From contig WBVU01000017.1 in assembly GCA_009192285.1 (NCBI GenBank), forward strand, positions 992,001 through 1,056,000: DNA of 64,000 nucleotides. The letters are read 5' to 3'. The stretch's first letter is position 1. Every line of letters starts with the position of its first letter. The position numbers and the translations under genes were made by a program. The DNA comes from Morchella semilibera (Eukaryota > Ascomycota > Pezizomycetes > Pezizales > Morchellaceae). This document shows positions 1 to 11,335 of the stretch, one piece after another. A model generated the notes under the pieces. That model saw only the letters and a list, made by a program, of their open reading frames with translations. It was not told the origin of the DNA and did not search any database.

Positions 1-1780
1 TTGATATGATATGGGTGTGGCATTTTTTTTCTCTTGTCGCTTTTCCTTTCTTTTCATCATGTGGTACCCCCGGGATTTGGGGGGGGGGGGGGAGATCGCG
101 GTACGATGCCTAAGCGGCGTTTCTTTTGTTTGATTATCGGGATGATGGGCTGGGGAAGAAGGGGGCCGGTGATAAAGCTCAATTGGCTAGAATCGCAGGG
201 TTAAACTGTTGTTTCTCAATTAAAACAATATTTTTTCCAATCATAATCTCTCACCCCCCACAATCTCGCATGCTTGTTAAATCAGAACAGACCAAACCCA
301 AGATCCCCAATACTAGTTGCTCTCTCTCGTCCCCACCCTAGAACCCACCCTAACATACAGACAATATGAGGTATATGCAGCTCCCAACCGTGTTGTGCTG
401 TGCGTACTCCATCAGTCAACATGTCTTTAAAGCACCCAATGCATTTCGCACATCCACGCTCGCTCGCTACAGCGCCCATACCATCATACATGCCATATGT
501 GGGGAAAGGAAAGCGAACAGCATGTGCACGACTCATTCATATGTATCCTACCGGCATTGAATGAGGTATTGTCATCCCGTCCAATCCATAGTAACTAAAG
601 ACTAGGACGATAAAATTACATGAACACGTTGCCCGCCCCCCCCCCCGGGTTTCCCGGTCTTTAATTTCTCCCCGCTGGCTTTGGTGTGATGCCTGCATAT
701 ATCGATATGCTTTGGATGCATATATCAGGGTTCTTAAGCTTACGTTGACTTACGCGTTCCTCGGTTGAACTGAGCTCTCAGGTTTTCGCCCAGATTTTTC
801 TTTTTTTCTTTTTTTACTGTTTTTGTGCGACATGGTTTTTCCGGTATTCTCCATCCAGAGAAGGTACTCCGCGCTTAATTGGAGCCCAGTCCAGTTTTTT
901 GGCAGAGCTCCGGGACAGATGGTAGAAATGACGACGGGATGTTACTTTACACGATGCAAGGGACATAGCATCATTGGGACATTCCATATCATGACGATGA
1001 GTGAACAAGGGGATCCCTCAAGGCGCTTATTCCAGCCAGTAGACTTCAGATAGAAGAATGATGCACACGATTTTTTATATTTGAAGCTCAGTCAGTGGAG
1101 TGCCAGGATAGTTAGAGTAGAAGTAGTGACTACACACGTATAACTTTGCATGTGGCATGGTAAGAGGTGCCACGCAACGTGCTCACAGAGCTCAGTCGTA
1201 GAATAGAGTACATGGTACATGTACCTATCTAGCTAGAGTATCGAGTATTGATATTATTAGTACAGTCTACAGGGATCTACAGGCCATCAGTCTTTATGGT
1301 TATTATCACTCAGAAAAAATTCGATACGGCTCCATTCAGGGCCCAGGGTAGGTAGGTGTTGCAGGATTTAACAGAGGTAGATAGAGTACTTACTTGTACA
1401 TACCTACCCCCCTACATTATTGCGGGGAATAGCGAGTGCCCGTTTAAACCGAGTCCTAGTGGTAGCGATGGTTGGCTGCTTGAGTGCATACACGTTACAT
1501 AACTACCTCCGGAGTCAGTCAATTAGTTGGGAAATTACCGGGGGTCCATGTAGAGTACATATGAAGTGAGAGAGGCCCAGGTCCGTGAGAGCTTACCAGG
1601 AAAGTTACGCGAGCATACCATGTACTACGCGTAGAGATACCTTAAAAACGACGATACAATATGTAAATGATTCCAATACCACCTTTTACCGGGATCCACC
1701 ATAGCATGGAAGGATCGAGCAAGACGTTATCTAATCTTCAAACAGAAACTTAGTTGGTGTGTTTCATAACCCGGACATCG

Positions 1781-1812
1781 TAAAAAGACTCTGGAGTCTT
1801 TTGCGCAAAGAC
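1781..1812. repeat. Solo arm of a foldback repeat
   Basis: The sequence AAAGACTCTGGAGTCTTTTG, itself centred on a 12-bp near-palindrome, followed by CGCAAAG, matches the right arm of the inverted repeat at 21001-21107. No opposite arm is visible nearby, so this looks like a single-arm remnant of the same repeat family. Confidence 0.5.
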
Positions 1813-3738
1813 CTAATAATTAAATTAATTTTCCTTAACCTTTAATTCGATTTACCGCATCGGTCATGACTGTACCTAACAGACGAAACATTGCGTTCCG
1901 CATGCATCAAATCCGATAACCAGTGTCATCGGTAGTTGAAATTGTAGATGTTTAATATTCGATCGTCTGGGAGTATTGTTGTGCTATTTGTGTTCAATAC
2001 CCATTTGGCAATTAAGGGCCCTGTTAGCGGGATCACGGCATGAGCTGAGCGTCCCCACGGCTAGAATAGACTGAATAGACTATTAATGCAATGATTATTT
2101 CGACACCTCTGCTGGTCTCGGCCAATATAAATTGTAGCCCTTACTATCACATTCCCATGGAGAAGGTAAAGGAACACTAGCATCGACCCAACCAGGCGGG
2201 TAGACTTTGATCAAGGTCATTTCCTATTAGACGTCCATATAACATTTAACACATACCAGCAATGTGCTCGGACCTCGTAAGGAATTAATACGCATATCAC
2301 ACACTTGCATAAGGCCAGAAGATTCGATCTTGCATTTGTTCCCTCGCCAACCACTCTGAAAAGTTGAATATGTATGTGTTTTGCAGACCCAACGAAGTGG
2401 TAGCTAGTTCTTGGCAACACTACCCTGGGTTGACCTGTTGACCGGCGGTATGATAGCTATCTCTAGTGAATATCGAAACACAACACATGATCAGTAGTGG
2501 GTGAAATTGTGTCTCTATTGGATGTATTGCACCTACGCATGTGCTAATGAATTTCACCAAGGTGCCATCGCTGAACGCCGACGCCTTGCCAATCGGTTTC
2601 ACCTCGTGCAAAAAGACAGAATCCGTCGCTGTTGTATCCCGGGAAGTTTGGAAGGTTAGATGAGGAAAGAGTCTCCTGTCGAATTAGATCCTTCTCATTT
2701 TGATGTATCACTCACATGCATCCCGTGCAATATGTAGTCATGTGATATCACTCGATGTAAAACAATCGCAGTTCTAGACTATGCTTCCGATTCTCCTGCC
2801 ATGGAGGGCTGGGGATAGCTGATAATCAATTTAATCGGCATGAGACCCAATTTGCGATTAAGGGATTGATTGGGGACTTCCATGGTAAGTGCCCCAACAC
2901 CTGTTGGCAATATCCCTTCTCGTGCCCAGAGTCAGAACCGGACCGGCCAGAAGTCACTATTCGTGTCCTATATCCCTCATTACGATTACTAAACAGACCG
3001 CAGAAAATACCGTGTAACATGGGTTGCCGAGCAGAGCACTGCATTGTGGTTGGTGTTTACATCGGTCGGTCATCACTGTATCATATGTACCTGGGTATAT
3101 ACAATGCCAGGTCAGCAAAACTCTACCAGGTTCTTAGCTGTTTGACCAAGTGAAAGCTAGGATAAAACGGAAAAGAAAAGACAGGGACGCTTATTTGTGT
3201 GCGACTTACCACAGTTTTCTTGTCAGCGTCAAACAGGTGGGGGGTGTCGGTTCGCTAGAGGATTAATCTCGGTCTAGGCGGTGATTCATGGGGGGAGGGG
3301 GCGGTGATTCATGGAGGGGGCGGTGAAAATGGCCCCGCCAGTTGGTGGAGACGGGCACAACTTGCACTCTTTCTTTGTATAGGTACGGTTGAGAGGTTAC
3401 CTCACACTATGATTCCGGAGTACGTAAACATGACCCTTTCGAGAACATCTTGGCGCCAGTTAACCACATTGTATCTCACACTGCATGCACTGTACCTACG
3501 TGCTGATACAATGCGCTGGGGTGAAATTAAGGTGCAAGCCCTAAATCTAATACAGAAATCTTCGTTAGTTACCGTCTACTGTAGTCTACTGCGAAGCCCC
3601 TGTGAAGTCCCCAACCTTCATGTTTGGTCCATCTAACACCACATCTGTATAGGCGGGTTCTCTTTCGTTTCAGCCTTTTGGTACATTTTCTGCACATATA
3701 TAGTGAACAACAATTTCTGTCTTCTTATGGTTACGTAT

Positions 3739-4367
3739 CGAGTGATTCACTGTGATCTACTATCACCCACAATGATTGATATAAAACTTATTGAAAACCT
3801 CCCTATAGTAGAGATCTGTATTATCAACGCCAGGCCCGTCGGTAAGAATGAGCTAGTAGAAGCGGTCTTAAATATGGACATACCTAAATTGATCGGAGAC
3901 TAATTTTAAACAAGGCCCCAAAACCAATTCCGAGAATAACAAACTTCACTATATAATCAACAAATCAAATACACCAAGACCGCTTTTTCTTTCTTTACTT
4001 TTTCTTTTCTTTTTTGATACCCCGGTTTATCAGTCATGATCAAGTCTCTCGAGTGATACTACGTGACCAAGGTTCCCAATAAGGTAGAAAATAATGTCAG
4101 ATTTCTCGAGCTTCGTATTTAAGGGACATAGAGAGAAGGCTGATAACTTTCTTTGTGAAAACATTATAACTGGTCTACGGTACCCCGCCCGAGGAGCCCC
4201 GCAGCTAAACCATACCGCATCTCTACAAAAAAAAAGAGCAGCATATGCCCTAGCCTCATGGAAAAACCCACATAGGCTAGGCCTCATGAGACTCAAAAGG
4301 AGATTACGTTTGTTCATGTGGCGGTCGCTCAAATAAGGTTTATCACATCCGAGTGATAATTTATGAC
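3739..4367 (+). promoter_or_regulatory. Cluster of three copies of an 18-bp split motif
   Basis: Three plus-strand matches to CGAGTGAY-N4-YRTGAN lie at 3739-3756, 4050-4067 and 4350-4367; the last two are exactly 300 bp apart. Spacers and flanks differ (TCAC, ACTA, AATT), so the cluster is not simply a copied segment. GTGA recurs 10 bp apart inside each copy, roughly one helical turn, which would suit a protein that contacts two half-sites. Function is unknown; calling it regulatory is inference. Confidence 0.35.
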
Positions 4368-4800
4368 CCCAAATCGATTAGTTGTCGGTCTTAGTGCGTG
4401 TAGATCACCAGATCCGACAACAAGCAACGCATGATACCCAGACACCGTTTAGAGCGTGTTCGATTTCAATTCAATTACGCTATAGCGATTGTATATCTAG
4501 CTGCGTGTATTTACATGCAGAGACTTTGTCATAGAGACCAAGTGCTAGTAAGATATCATAAGAGGTTACATGTGTGTACAAAACACATTATAACGTCCGA
4601 ATTTATCAAAGATGAAGACATAGCTTCATCTTGCAGATATTATATATCCCAAAGAGTAATTAGGGAGATTTCTTCTTTCTCGTTTTCACTGCCTCCACCA
4701 TCAGCCAATCAATTATTACCGCCAAAAGAGAGCTAAAATCCTAGCGTGCAAAGATACGGAATAATAGTCCTAGTTTCGTTAGCTATGTACTTGGATGTTG

Positions 4801-4836
4801 GGGTGTGTGTGTGTGTGTGTGTGAGGGGGGGGGGAC
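4801..4836. repeat. GT microsatellite followed by a G run
   Basis: A (GT)n tract of about 12 units runs straight into a run of nine or more G. It lies just past the stop codon side of the minus-strand F-box-like gene. Confidence 0.8.
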
Positions 4837-4910
4837 TCACAGACACATAGCAAAAGCCCTCGAAAAAAATGATACAAATTAAGCCAGAGTGCAAACCCGC
4901 CGATTAGGCC

Positions 4911-6026
4911 TCAGTGAAGCTCATATATCTCCATCACCGTCTCCAGATCCAGGCTGTCAAAATCCATTCTGACATTCTCGACCAGGTCCCTCACAAACCC
5001 AGCCCACTCCTGCAAATTGACATCATCTTCCCTCTCCATCTCTAACCTTGCAACGAGATGCGTGAGTACCTTCTGCCTCACCCACAGGTCCTCATCTCTC
5101 ACCAGCGGTGGCTGGTTCCAGATGGTAAACAGGCATACGCGCTCCCAGATACTTCCCCTACATCCTAGATGGACGAATTGGTTAAACTCCTGGCTGCAAT
5201 GCATCGTGCGCGACATCAAGAAAGTGTCTAGCATCTCGACGGGATCCGCACGCGCGCGGCTCCCAAACGCCTTCAAACACTCCCAGCGGAAACGGTACTG
5301 GAGTAGCCAAGTGATGTAGAATAGTCTCAGAGGGAACAGCTCGCCGGGCTCCGCGCCGAGGAAGTGCTGGAGTGTCGGCGCGGGGGGGTGTAGCTGGCGG
5401 GCCCTACCCCATTTCCAGGTGCGTTTGGATTGGCGGAACGAACGCTGCATAGATTGCTGGTAGGTGTCTATGTAGAGGTTGCGGCAGCTCTCAAACCAAC
5501 GCTGGTTTGCGATGAGGTTGCGGAGGTCACGGTCGTGGAGGACGAATGGGGAGCTGAGGTCACGGATGACGGAGGTGTAGTTGGGGGTATGGTCGGTGGG
5601 GTCAGTGTTGCGTTGCCAGATTAGTAGTTCGACCCCTTCGTCCCAGGAATCACTGAGGAGGGTGCGAGCGAAACGGTTGAGGAGGGTGGTTTTATGGTGA
5701 GGGAATAGGTGGTAGATGAAGGGGGAGGTGAGGACGAAGGAGTAGAGGTCCTGAGCGTCCTCGATTTCGAACATGATGGTGATGATGATGTCCGCGGGAA
5801 GCCATTGGAAGTTGGCTCCAGATCCGCTGCTGGCTTTGACAACAGGAGTTGGCGTTGGCTGGAAGAGATTTTGGAGTGATTTGAGCTTCGGGAGGGAAAT
5901 ACTGGGCTTTAGAGCCTTCAACTCGTCAAGAGAAAGGCTGGGTTTTAATGCTTTCATCTTCTCAAGAACAACACCGGGCTTGAGTGTTTCCATCCTTTCA
6001 GTCAGTGATGAATTAGAGATTTTCAT
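4911..6026 (-). CDS. F-box-like protein with N-terminal peptide repeats (371 aa)
   Basis: Uninterrupted 371-codon frame from an ATG at 6026; no intron is needed. Residues 1-52 contain four short lysine/leucine-rich repeats of about 12 residues (core LKALKPS, at about 14-52), likely helical. After a short Pro/Ser linker, residues 73-108 (starting FQWLPADI) resemble a degenerate F-box: leucine/proline start, hydrophobic helix, then a conserved-looking SPFIYHLF end. The remainder is Trp/Arg-rich and probably helical, with no recognised repeat. F-box proteins usually bind Skp1 and bring substrates to an SCF ubiquitin ligase, but many fungal proteins of this layout have no known partner. I infer the F-box from pattern alone. 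GC content and codon use are clearly higher than in the flanking DNA, supporting a real gene. Confidence 0.8.
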   Translation of the reverse strand: MKISNSSLTERMETLKPGVVLEKMKALKPSLSLDELKALKPSISLPKLKSLQNLFQPTPTPVVKASSGSGANFQWLPADIIITIMFEIEDAQDLYSFVLTSPFIYHLFPHHKTTLLNRFARTLLSDSWDEGVELLIWQRNTDPTDHTPNYTSVIRDLSSPFVLHDRDLRNLIANQRWFESCRNLYIDTYQQSMQRSFRQSKRTWKWGRARQLHPPAPTLQHFLGAEPGELFPLRLFYITWLLQYRFRWECLKAFGSRARADPVEMLDTFLMSRTMHCSQEFNQFVHLGCRGSIWERVCLFTIWNQPPLVRDEDLWVRQKVLTHLVARLEMEREDDVNLQEWAGFVRDLVENVRMDFDSLDLETVMEIYELH

Positions 6027-6115
6027 TGGAATTTAGTGATGGATATAGAGAGTTGATGTTGACAAACTAGATGTTTTTGTTGGAATTTGGTGATGGATAG
6101 AATTGATGTTGATGG
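6026..6115. repeat. Imperfect tandem duplication at the F-box gene start
   Basis: The segment TTGGAATTTAGTGATGGATA followed by GTTGATGTTGA occurs at about 6026-6062 and again, with few changes, at about 6080-6113. It covers the presumed 5' leader of the minus-strand F-box-like gene, so it could duplicate leader or promoter elements. Confidence 0.65.
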
Positions 6116-9100
6116 AGAGAAAGTTGAGTAGAAAGAGGTTCGTGAGTGAACAACTATAGATTGATTTAGCTTCAGACCATTATGCCAAGAACTCAATCTG
6201 TTGCTATATACGGACGAATCTGCTCGAATACCACCGAAGCTGTTTAGTCCGTAATACTATCTCAAAACATACTAGTGGAAAGTTTAAAAGTTTGTAGGTG
6301 GGGGTGGAGGGGCAGGACTAGCAGGACTAGCTAGTACTACATGTACGGTTGCTCGTATCATAGGGGGGCTCTATGAAGACTACTGTATCAAAAGCGGGGT
6401 GGAATCCTACCATAGGGCTACGGAATTTAGTCATGAATACCGAACCTAACTGCCATTATAGGAAGAATACTGTACCAATACCGTATTCCTACGGTATTAC
6501 TATTGCGTTTACAGCTTTTTTGGTACCTGATATTGTGGTCGAGCTGGGAACCCTATCTAGAGCGGGATTCTTGCAGATTTGAGTTAACATTGAGCTGTCA
6601 GGTTATGTCAGCGAGTGATGTACTGTGACTAACCGGCGATATTTTATGATTAGCTGGCTGGTACAGGGCCATATATCCAATAGCATTTATTTTACTCTGC
6701 CCCTTTTTGTGCCATGACATCTAAGCTAAACTCACAACTTCAGGCACACACTGGAGGCCGACGAGCGCACCGATCATTGATGCCTACTGAAAGAAAACCT
6801 AACCCTTCCAAGACCACAACAAACATGATCCCTGATTGGCTTACTAAGTTATCCAAGGTGAAACTCATGAGACTGCGCGTGCTAGGATTCGTGCGTAGGT
6901 GACTGATTTTCTAGTTGATAACCCTGGTGATCGGTGTGATGTTTTTCTACTGTTATTAACTGGTGTGCACTTTCCGGCGAAGTATTAATGGGCGGCGGGC
7001 TTGGAAACTTCAGGGAAGGGGTGGTGAGTCAACTAAAGTTCTAGTAACGGTGTTAATATAACTCTAGATTTATAGGCAGGTTTTTAGTGGTACGTGGCTT
7101 CTAAATGATATGATAATTATAAGGCGTATACGGGCGTCGAGGCATATTCCAGAGCGCTCTATACGGGTACTCGTTTTGTGATATCAGCGTCGATCACTAG
7201 TATCTTTTAATAAGTATGGCAGGGGGGTCTGAGTTTGCCATGCGCGGTAAGGTTGTGGGTGCTAATGGGCGGGCTGAGAAACCAAGGGAATTCCATTAAA
7301 CTGTTCACTACTAAGTTTTTCGTTACCTACGATCACCTGATAGAGAACTAGGTGTATTTTCTATATCTCTATCCTTGTTTTCGTTTCCTCTCCTTCCTTT
7401 TCATATGTGACGAACAGGAGCTGTAAATCCCATACCTAAGACAGAAGGCTGCGTTCAGGAATGCTATAAACCAATGATTGAGGAACTAAAACCGTTGAGT
7501 CACTCATTATCACTCGTGAGTGCGCACCACTACCAGCAATTTCGAAATGTGTTCAGATACACCGCCCCGGTACTTTTGCAACTTGGCCTGTTTAATTCGT
7601 GACCGTAGATCTATAGAGCTAACTCTATTGACTCTTATTCGACAGTAAATCAGGTTCACAAACTCTTTCCGCTCCATGATCAATGCTATCTATCAACCCC
7701 TGCATGAAGCGCGCATGGCAGTACGTTCTCCGCACAAGAAGCTTCAAGACTTGATGTCACCTAGTTCACGAATTCAAGATTAAATACCCCTATTTACTAC
7801 TACGAGCTAGCTCTTGATGCTTGTGCCTACATGTATTAATTGCGCGCGATAGCGCCTCACATGCCTGTGGAGGCTAGGGGATCACCTGATACGATAAAGC
7901 CGGTACAAATGACTTATGTGGCTTGGCTAGCGAGCTATATAGTGAAACTACATGTAGAGCGCGAAACACTTGCGCCGGAAGGCGAACGACGTTGATGTCA
8001 TCCCGTTTTTTTTCTTTCCCGGGGATTTGAAATTATCAGTATCACAGTATGGCCTCACCAAAACAGTCTCAGAGGGATCCTGTGACTTTTAGAGCCGGGT
8101 CACAATTATTTATTTGTGCTAAACGAATAATCACTATAGCTGCACTACAGGTAGTTGACAGGCGTTTGAACAGAGGAGCTTACGCTGACAGGAAACAGTG
8201 TTTCGTGGTACAGTGTCAGTACCCCTGTTAATCAATCAGTAGGGTGTTCTTTGTGGATGAGTGTGGTTACTGCGCTATTTGTTTCCAGGGACTGAAAACT
8301 TTTACCTAACATAATTCCAATACTAAGTATACCTCCCCCGGTGAGCAAACAACACTTTTATATTCAAATTAGGCCGTGAGTCAAAAGACCATCAGATACT
8401 GAATAATTCTTGATCAGCCTCTCAGTAAACTTCACTTGAGTTCGGTCAATATCAGACGCAGCCTTAGCAAACGACAAGGCTGAGACCCGAGTGATTCCCC
8501 ATGCACGTCCCCTTCACTCTCCGCCCTCATACCCCGCTAAGACAGTGTCTGTGTCTATGTCTTAGACAAATGCGGGGATTGGGGGGGAGGGTGCGGTATT
8601 AATCATGATGGACACATGCAAGTGGGTTTGGAGATTAGAAAGATTTGGAAATCATCTACACTCCATTCCTCTCTTTTGGAATATTGTGATAGGGATCACC
8701 ATTGGCGGAGCCAAAGGTGGATAGTTGGAACATCTGATATCACTCGCCTGTTTCTGCGCGCGGCGATGCCACGATGGAACAAGACATTCAGAAACAGCGG
8801 TACCGTGATAGCTTGTGGTTTATTCCCTATTGAGAAGGTGCCAATTAATGAATCTCACGATCTATCGCCCCATCGAGCCTACACACTGATAATCAATCAA
8901 CAACCACCATATGTCTCAGCGGCGCTCTCTCTCTCTTCAGCCCATACAGCGAGACAGTTGATAGACTCACTTATCTCTCCACAGTTCCACCACATAAACT
9001 ACCGTCGCACGGTTCAAGTACACTGTTTTGTTGCCCTGGTCTTGTCTGGCTATGGTTAGCGAATTGAAAAACGAAAGAAAAAAAAAAAAGAATACGATCA

Positions 9101-9468
9101 GCACTGCAGTGAGTATGTATGTATGCTTACTTTTCAGAACCCCTCTCTCTCTCGCTCTATTATGGCTTCACCGCACTTCCTGAGCGCCACCAACAAATCT
9201 CTTTGTGTCTCTTCTAGACTTCAGCTCGCCACCATGTAAATTCATGTAGATTTTTGGGAACTGTGGCGCGGCGGCGAATTGAGAACACGACGCGCGCGTT
9301 GATTGACATGCCGAGTCCCTAAGCCTCCCCCCGTCCTTTAATCGGTGCGACGGGACACAGGAATACATATGCAAGTATGGGCCGGTACTCGAGAGGACAG
9401 TATGCTACACAAAAGGCTCTGCCCTATCTACTTGTACATGTAGACAAAATTAAAACAAATAATTCGAA

Positions 9469-9561
9469 AAAAAAAAGAAAAAAAAAAGAAAGAAGAAAAG
9501 AAAGAAGAAAAGAAAAGGAGAAGAAGAAGAAGAAGAAGAAGGAGGAGAAGAAGAATAAAAA
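9469..9561. repeat. Purine (A/G) low-complexity tract
   Basis: About 90 bp made almost wholly of A and G with AAG and GAAA units. Any lysine-rich frame read through it is an artefact of composition. Confidence 0.85.
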
Positions 9562-11278
9562 AAGAACTCATTAGTATTACCAGGTATGTACGTATGGTAT
9601 GCAGTATGTATATTGATTGTACGGACGTACGTACTCTGCCCTAAATAAAGAAGGAAAAATAAAATAGCGATGTAATTTCTATCGGAGATCTACATCTGGG
9701 CAGCAAGGACAAGGAAGGTTGATTACAAGGACAAGGTCACGCAGGGCTTCAAACATCTATCGACTATCTCTGTTCGGAAGATAGCGGTGGTAGTTGTGGT
9801 TGCGGGTTGCGGTGGACCGTAGTGGTGGGCAAATTGAACCCTCTTCCCCGTCAATATGTGCAGTACTGCAGCTTGTACGCCAACCAGTAGCGTACTACCC
9901 TACCCCATACCCATAACCCACACACATGCATATGTATATACCCTCAACCCAATCCAATCATATATTCCAAAGTACCGCACCCTAGAACCCTACACCTACT
10001 CTACGAGTACTACACTCCGCATCACCCGAACACGGGCAGCCCACGGGCACGGACACAAGAGTGGACCGGTCCCTCCTTCTGTCTGCTTTGCTTCTTCACA
10101 TGTGGGCCCTTCTACCCTACATACGCTCCCTCCCCTCCCCTCCCTTTAACATACCCCCCCCCCTCTTCTCTCCATACCACCACTTACCTTAATACCTTAC
10201 CTTACCCGAGCTAGCCTACCCAGACTAAACTGCTTAGAGCATGTAATGAAGTCACTGCAAGGTACGGATTTATATTCCGATGCAAAGAGATCACAGGCGC
10301 GCTTTTTTATCTTCGTGTTTTATCTTGCGCCTCGCCCCGCAGCATGCGGAGGAATGGGTGAGCGGGTGAGTGTGCGAGTTAGCTAGTGAGTACGCAAGAC
10401 TGAGATGGGGACGTCATTGAGGGTGCTACTTTTTTGGGTGCGCAGGGAATGAAGGGAGGGTAGGGGGTGAGGGAGGGAGGGAGGGAGAGATGGGTGGATG
10501 CGAGTGGAGAGATTGAAATGGGTCGGCCCGATCGATGGGGGCGGGGAATGAAACTTTGGTGAATCGTGGAGACGTAGTATGCTATGTATATGTAGGTAGG
10601 GTAGAGATGTACATGTATGTCCGTATCTAGGCATGCATTTTACCAAGTACATGTAGTAGATTTATGCAGCAACAGAATCGGCGAGTGTACTCTACGGTAG
10701 CTACATGCTACATGCTGTTGATTCCAGAAGTGGCTACATACATGCTTTTTACTTCTCTACAAGAGGAAAATGTAGAAGAGTGCAGTATTATTATTATGTA
10801 GGGACATATAGGCAGAGCAACCCTTTCCTGCTGCATGCTATAATGAAATCTTGTACCACTCACTCACTGCTACAACGTGCTCTTGTCTACTATATCTAGA
10901 TATAGTAACTTATCTACAGTCTATATAGCCATCTCTCTGGTAAGTAGGTACATGTAGAGTAGGTACACACATGTATTTTTACAAACTGGTGGTAGAGAAG
11001 TGATAGATTGCTATCACCAGCATACGTACGGTGAGTGTACATGTATGTGCTCGCCGACATACATGTCTCTGTCCCCGGTTCTCAGTTCGAGTGGCTCGAA
11101 CAAGATGTATGTGGAGTTCCTCCCCCCCCCCCTTCCCCACGATACACTACATACACAGACAAATCTAGCCTCTGGTCTCGCTTGGAAGAAGTCAAATCCA
11201 TCCTGCTGCACATGCAGCGAACTCAAAATTCAACTCAAGATTAAAGCTAAAGTATGTGCTGAGTTACCGGAAAGTATG

Positions 11279-11335
11279 CAGCTCTCTCCAACCCAACCCA
11301 ACCCGACCCAACCCAACCCAACCCTACTACTCGTT
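11279..11335. repeat. AACCC short tandem repeats
   Basis: Successive CCAACCCAACCC-type units with one CGACCC variant. The unit is not a standard fungal telomere repeat. A second tandem array with TCCTGTCAG units follows at 11401-11430. Confidence 0.8.

Larger units (their letters stand above)
1..4910. other. Intergenic region, no supported gene
   Basis: No open frame here has codon structure or a domain I can support; frames are 110 aa or shorter and overlap on both strands. It holds C/G homopolymers near 80 and 630, one arm of a foldback element near 1781-1812, a direct repeat with GGCGGTGATTCATGG units at about 3279-3327, a pyrimidine tract near 3980-4015 and a (GT)n tract near 4801-4824. 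Four copies of the dispersed 18-bp motif (2737, 3739, 4050, 4350) lie within 1.6 kb. Confidence 0.6.

Noticed and set aside
4030-4336. Overlapping 100-aa minus and 80-aa plus frames
   Set aside because: Mutually overlapping, no family, and they span two copies of the 18-bp motif; probably non-coding.
8616-9059. 147-aa plus-strand frame
   Set aside because: No domain, no ATG-context or codon-bias support, AT-rich; probably chance.
9377-9574. Lysine-rich 65-aa frame
   Set aside because: It reads through an A/G microsatellite only.
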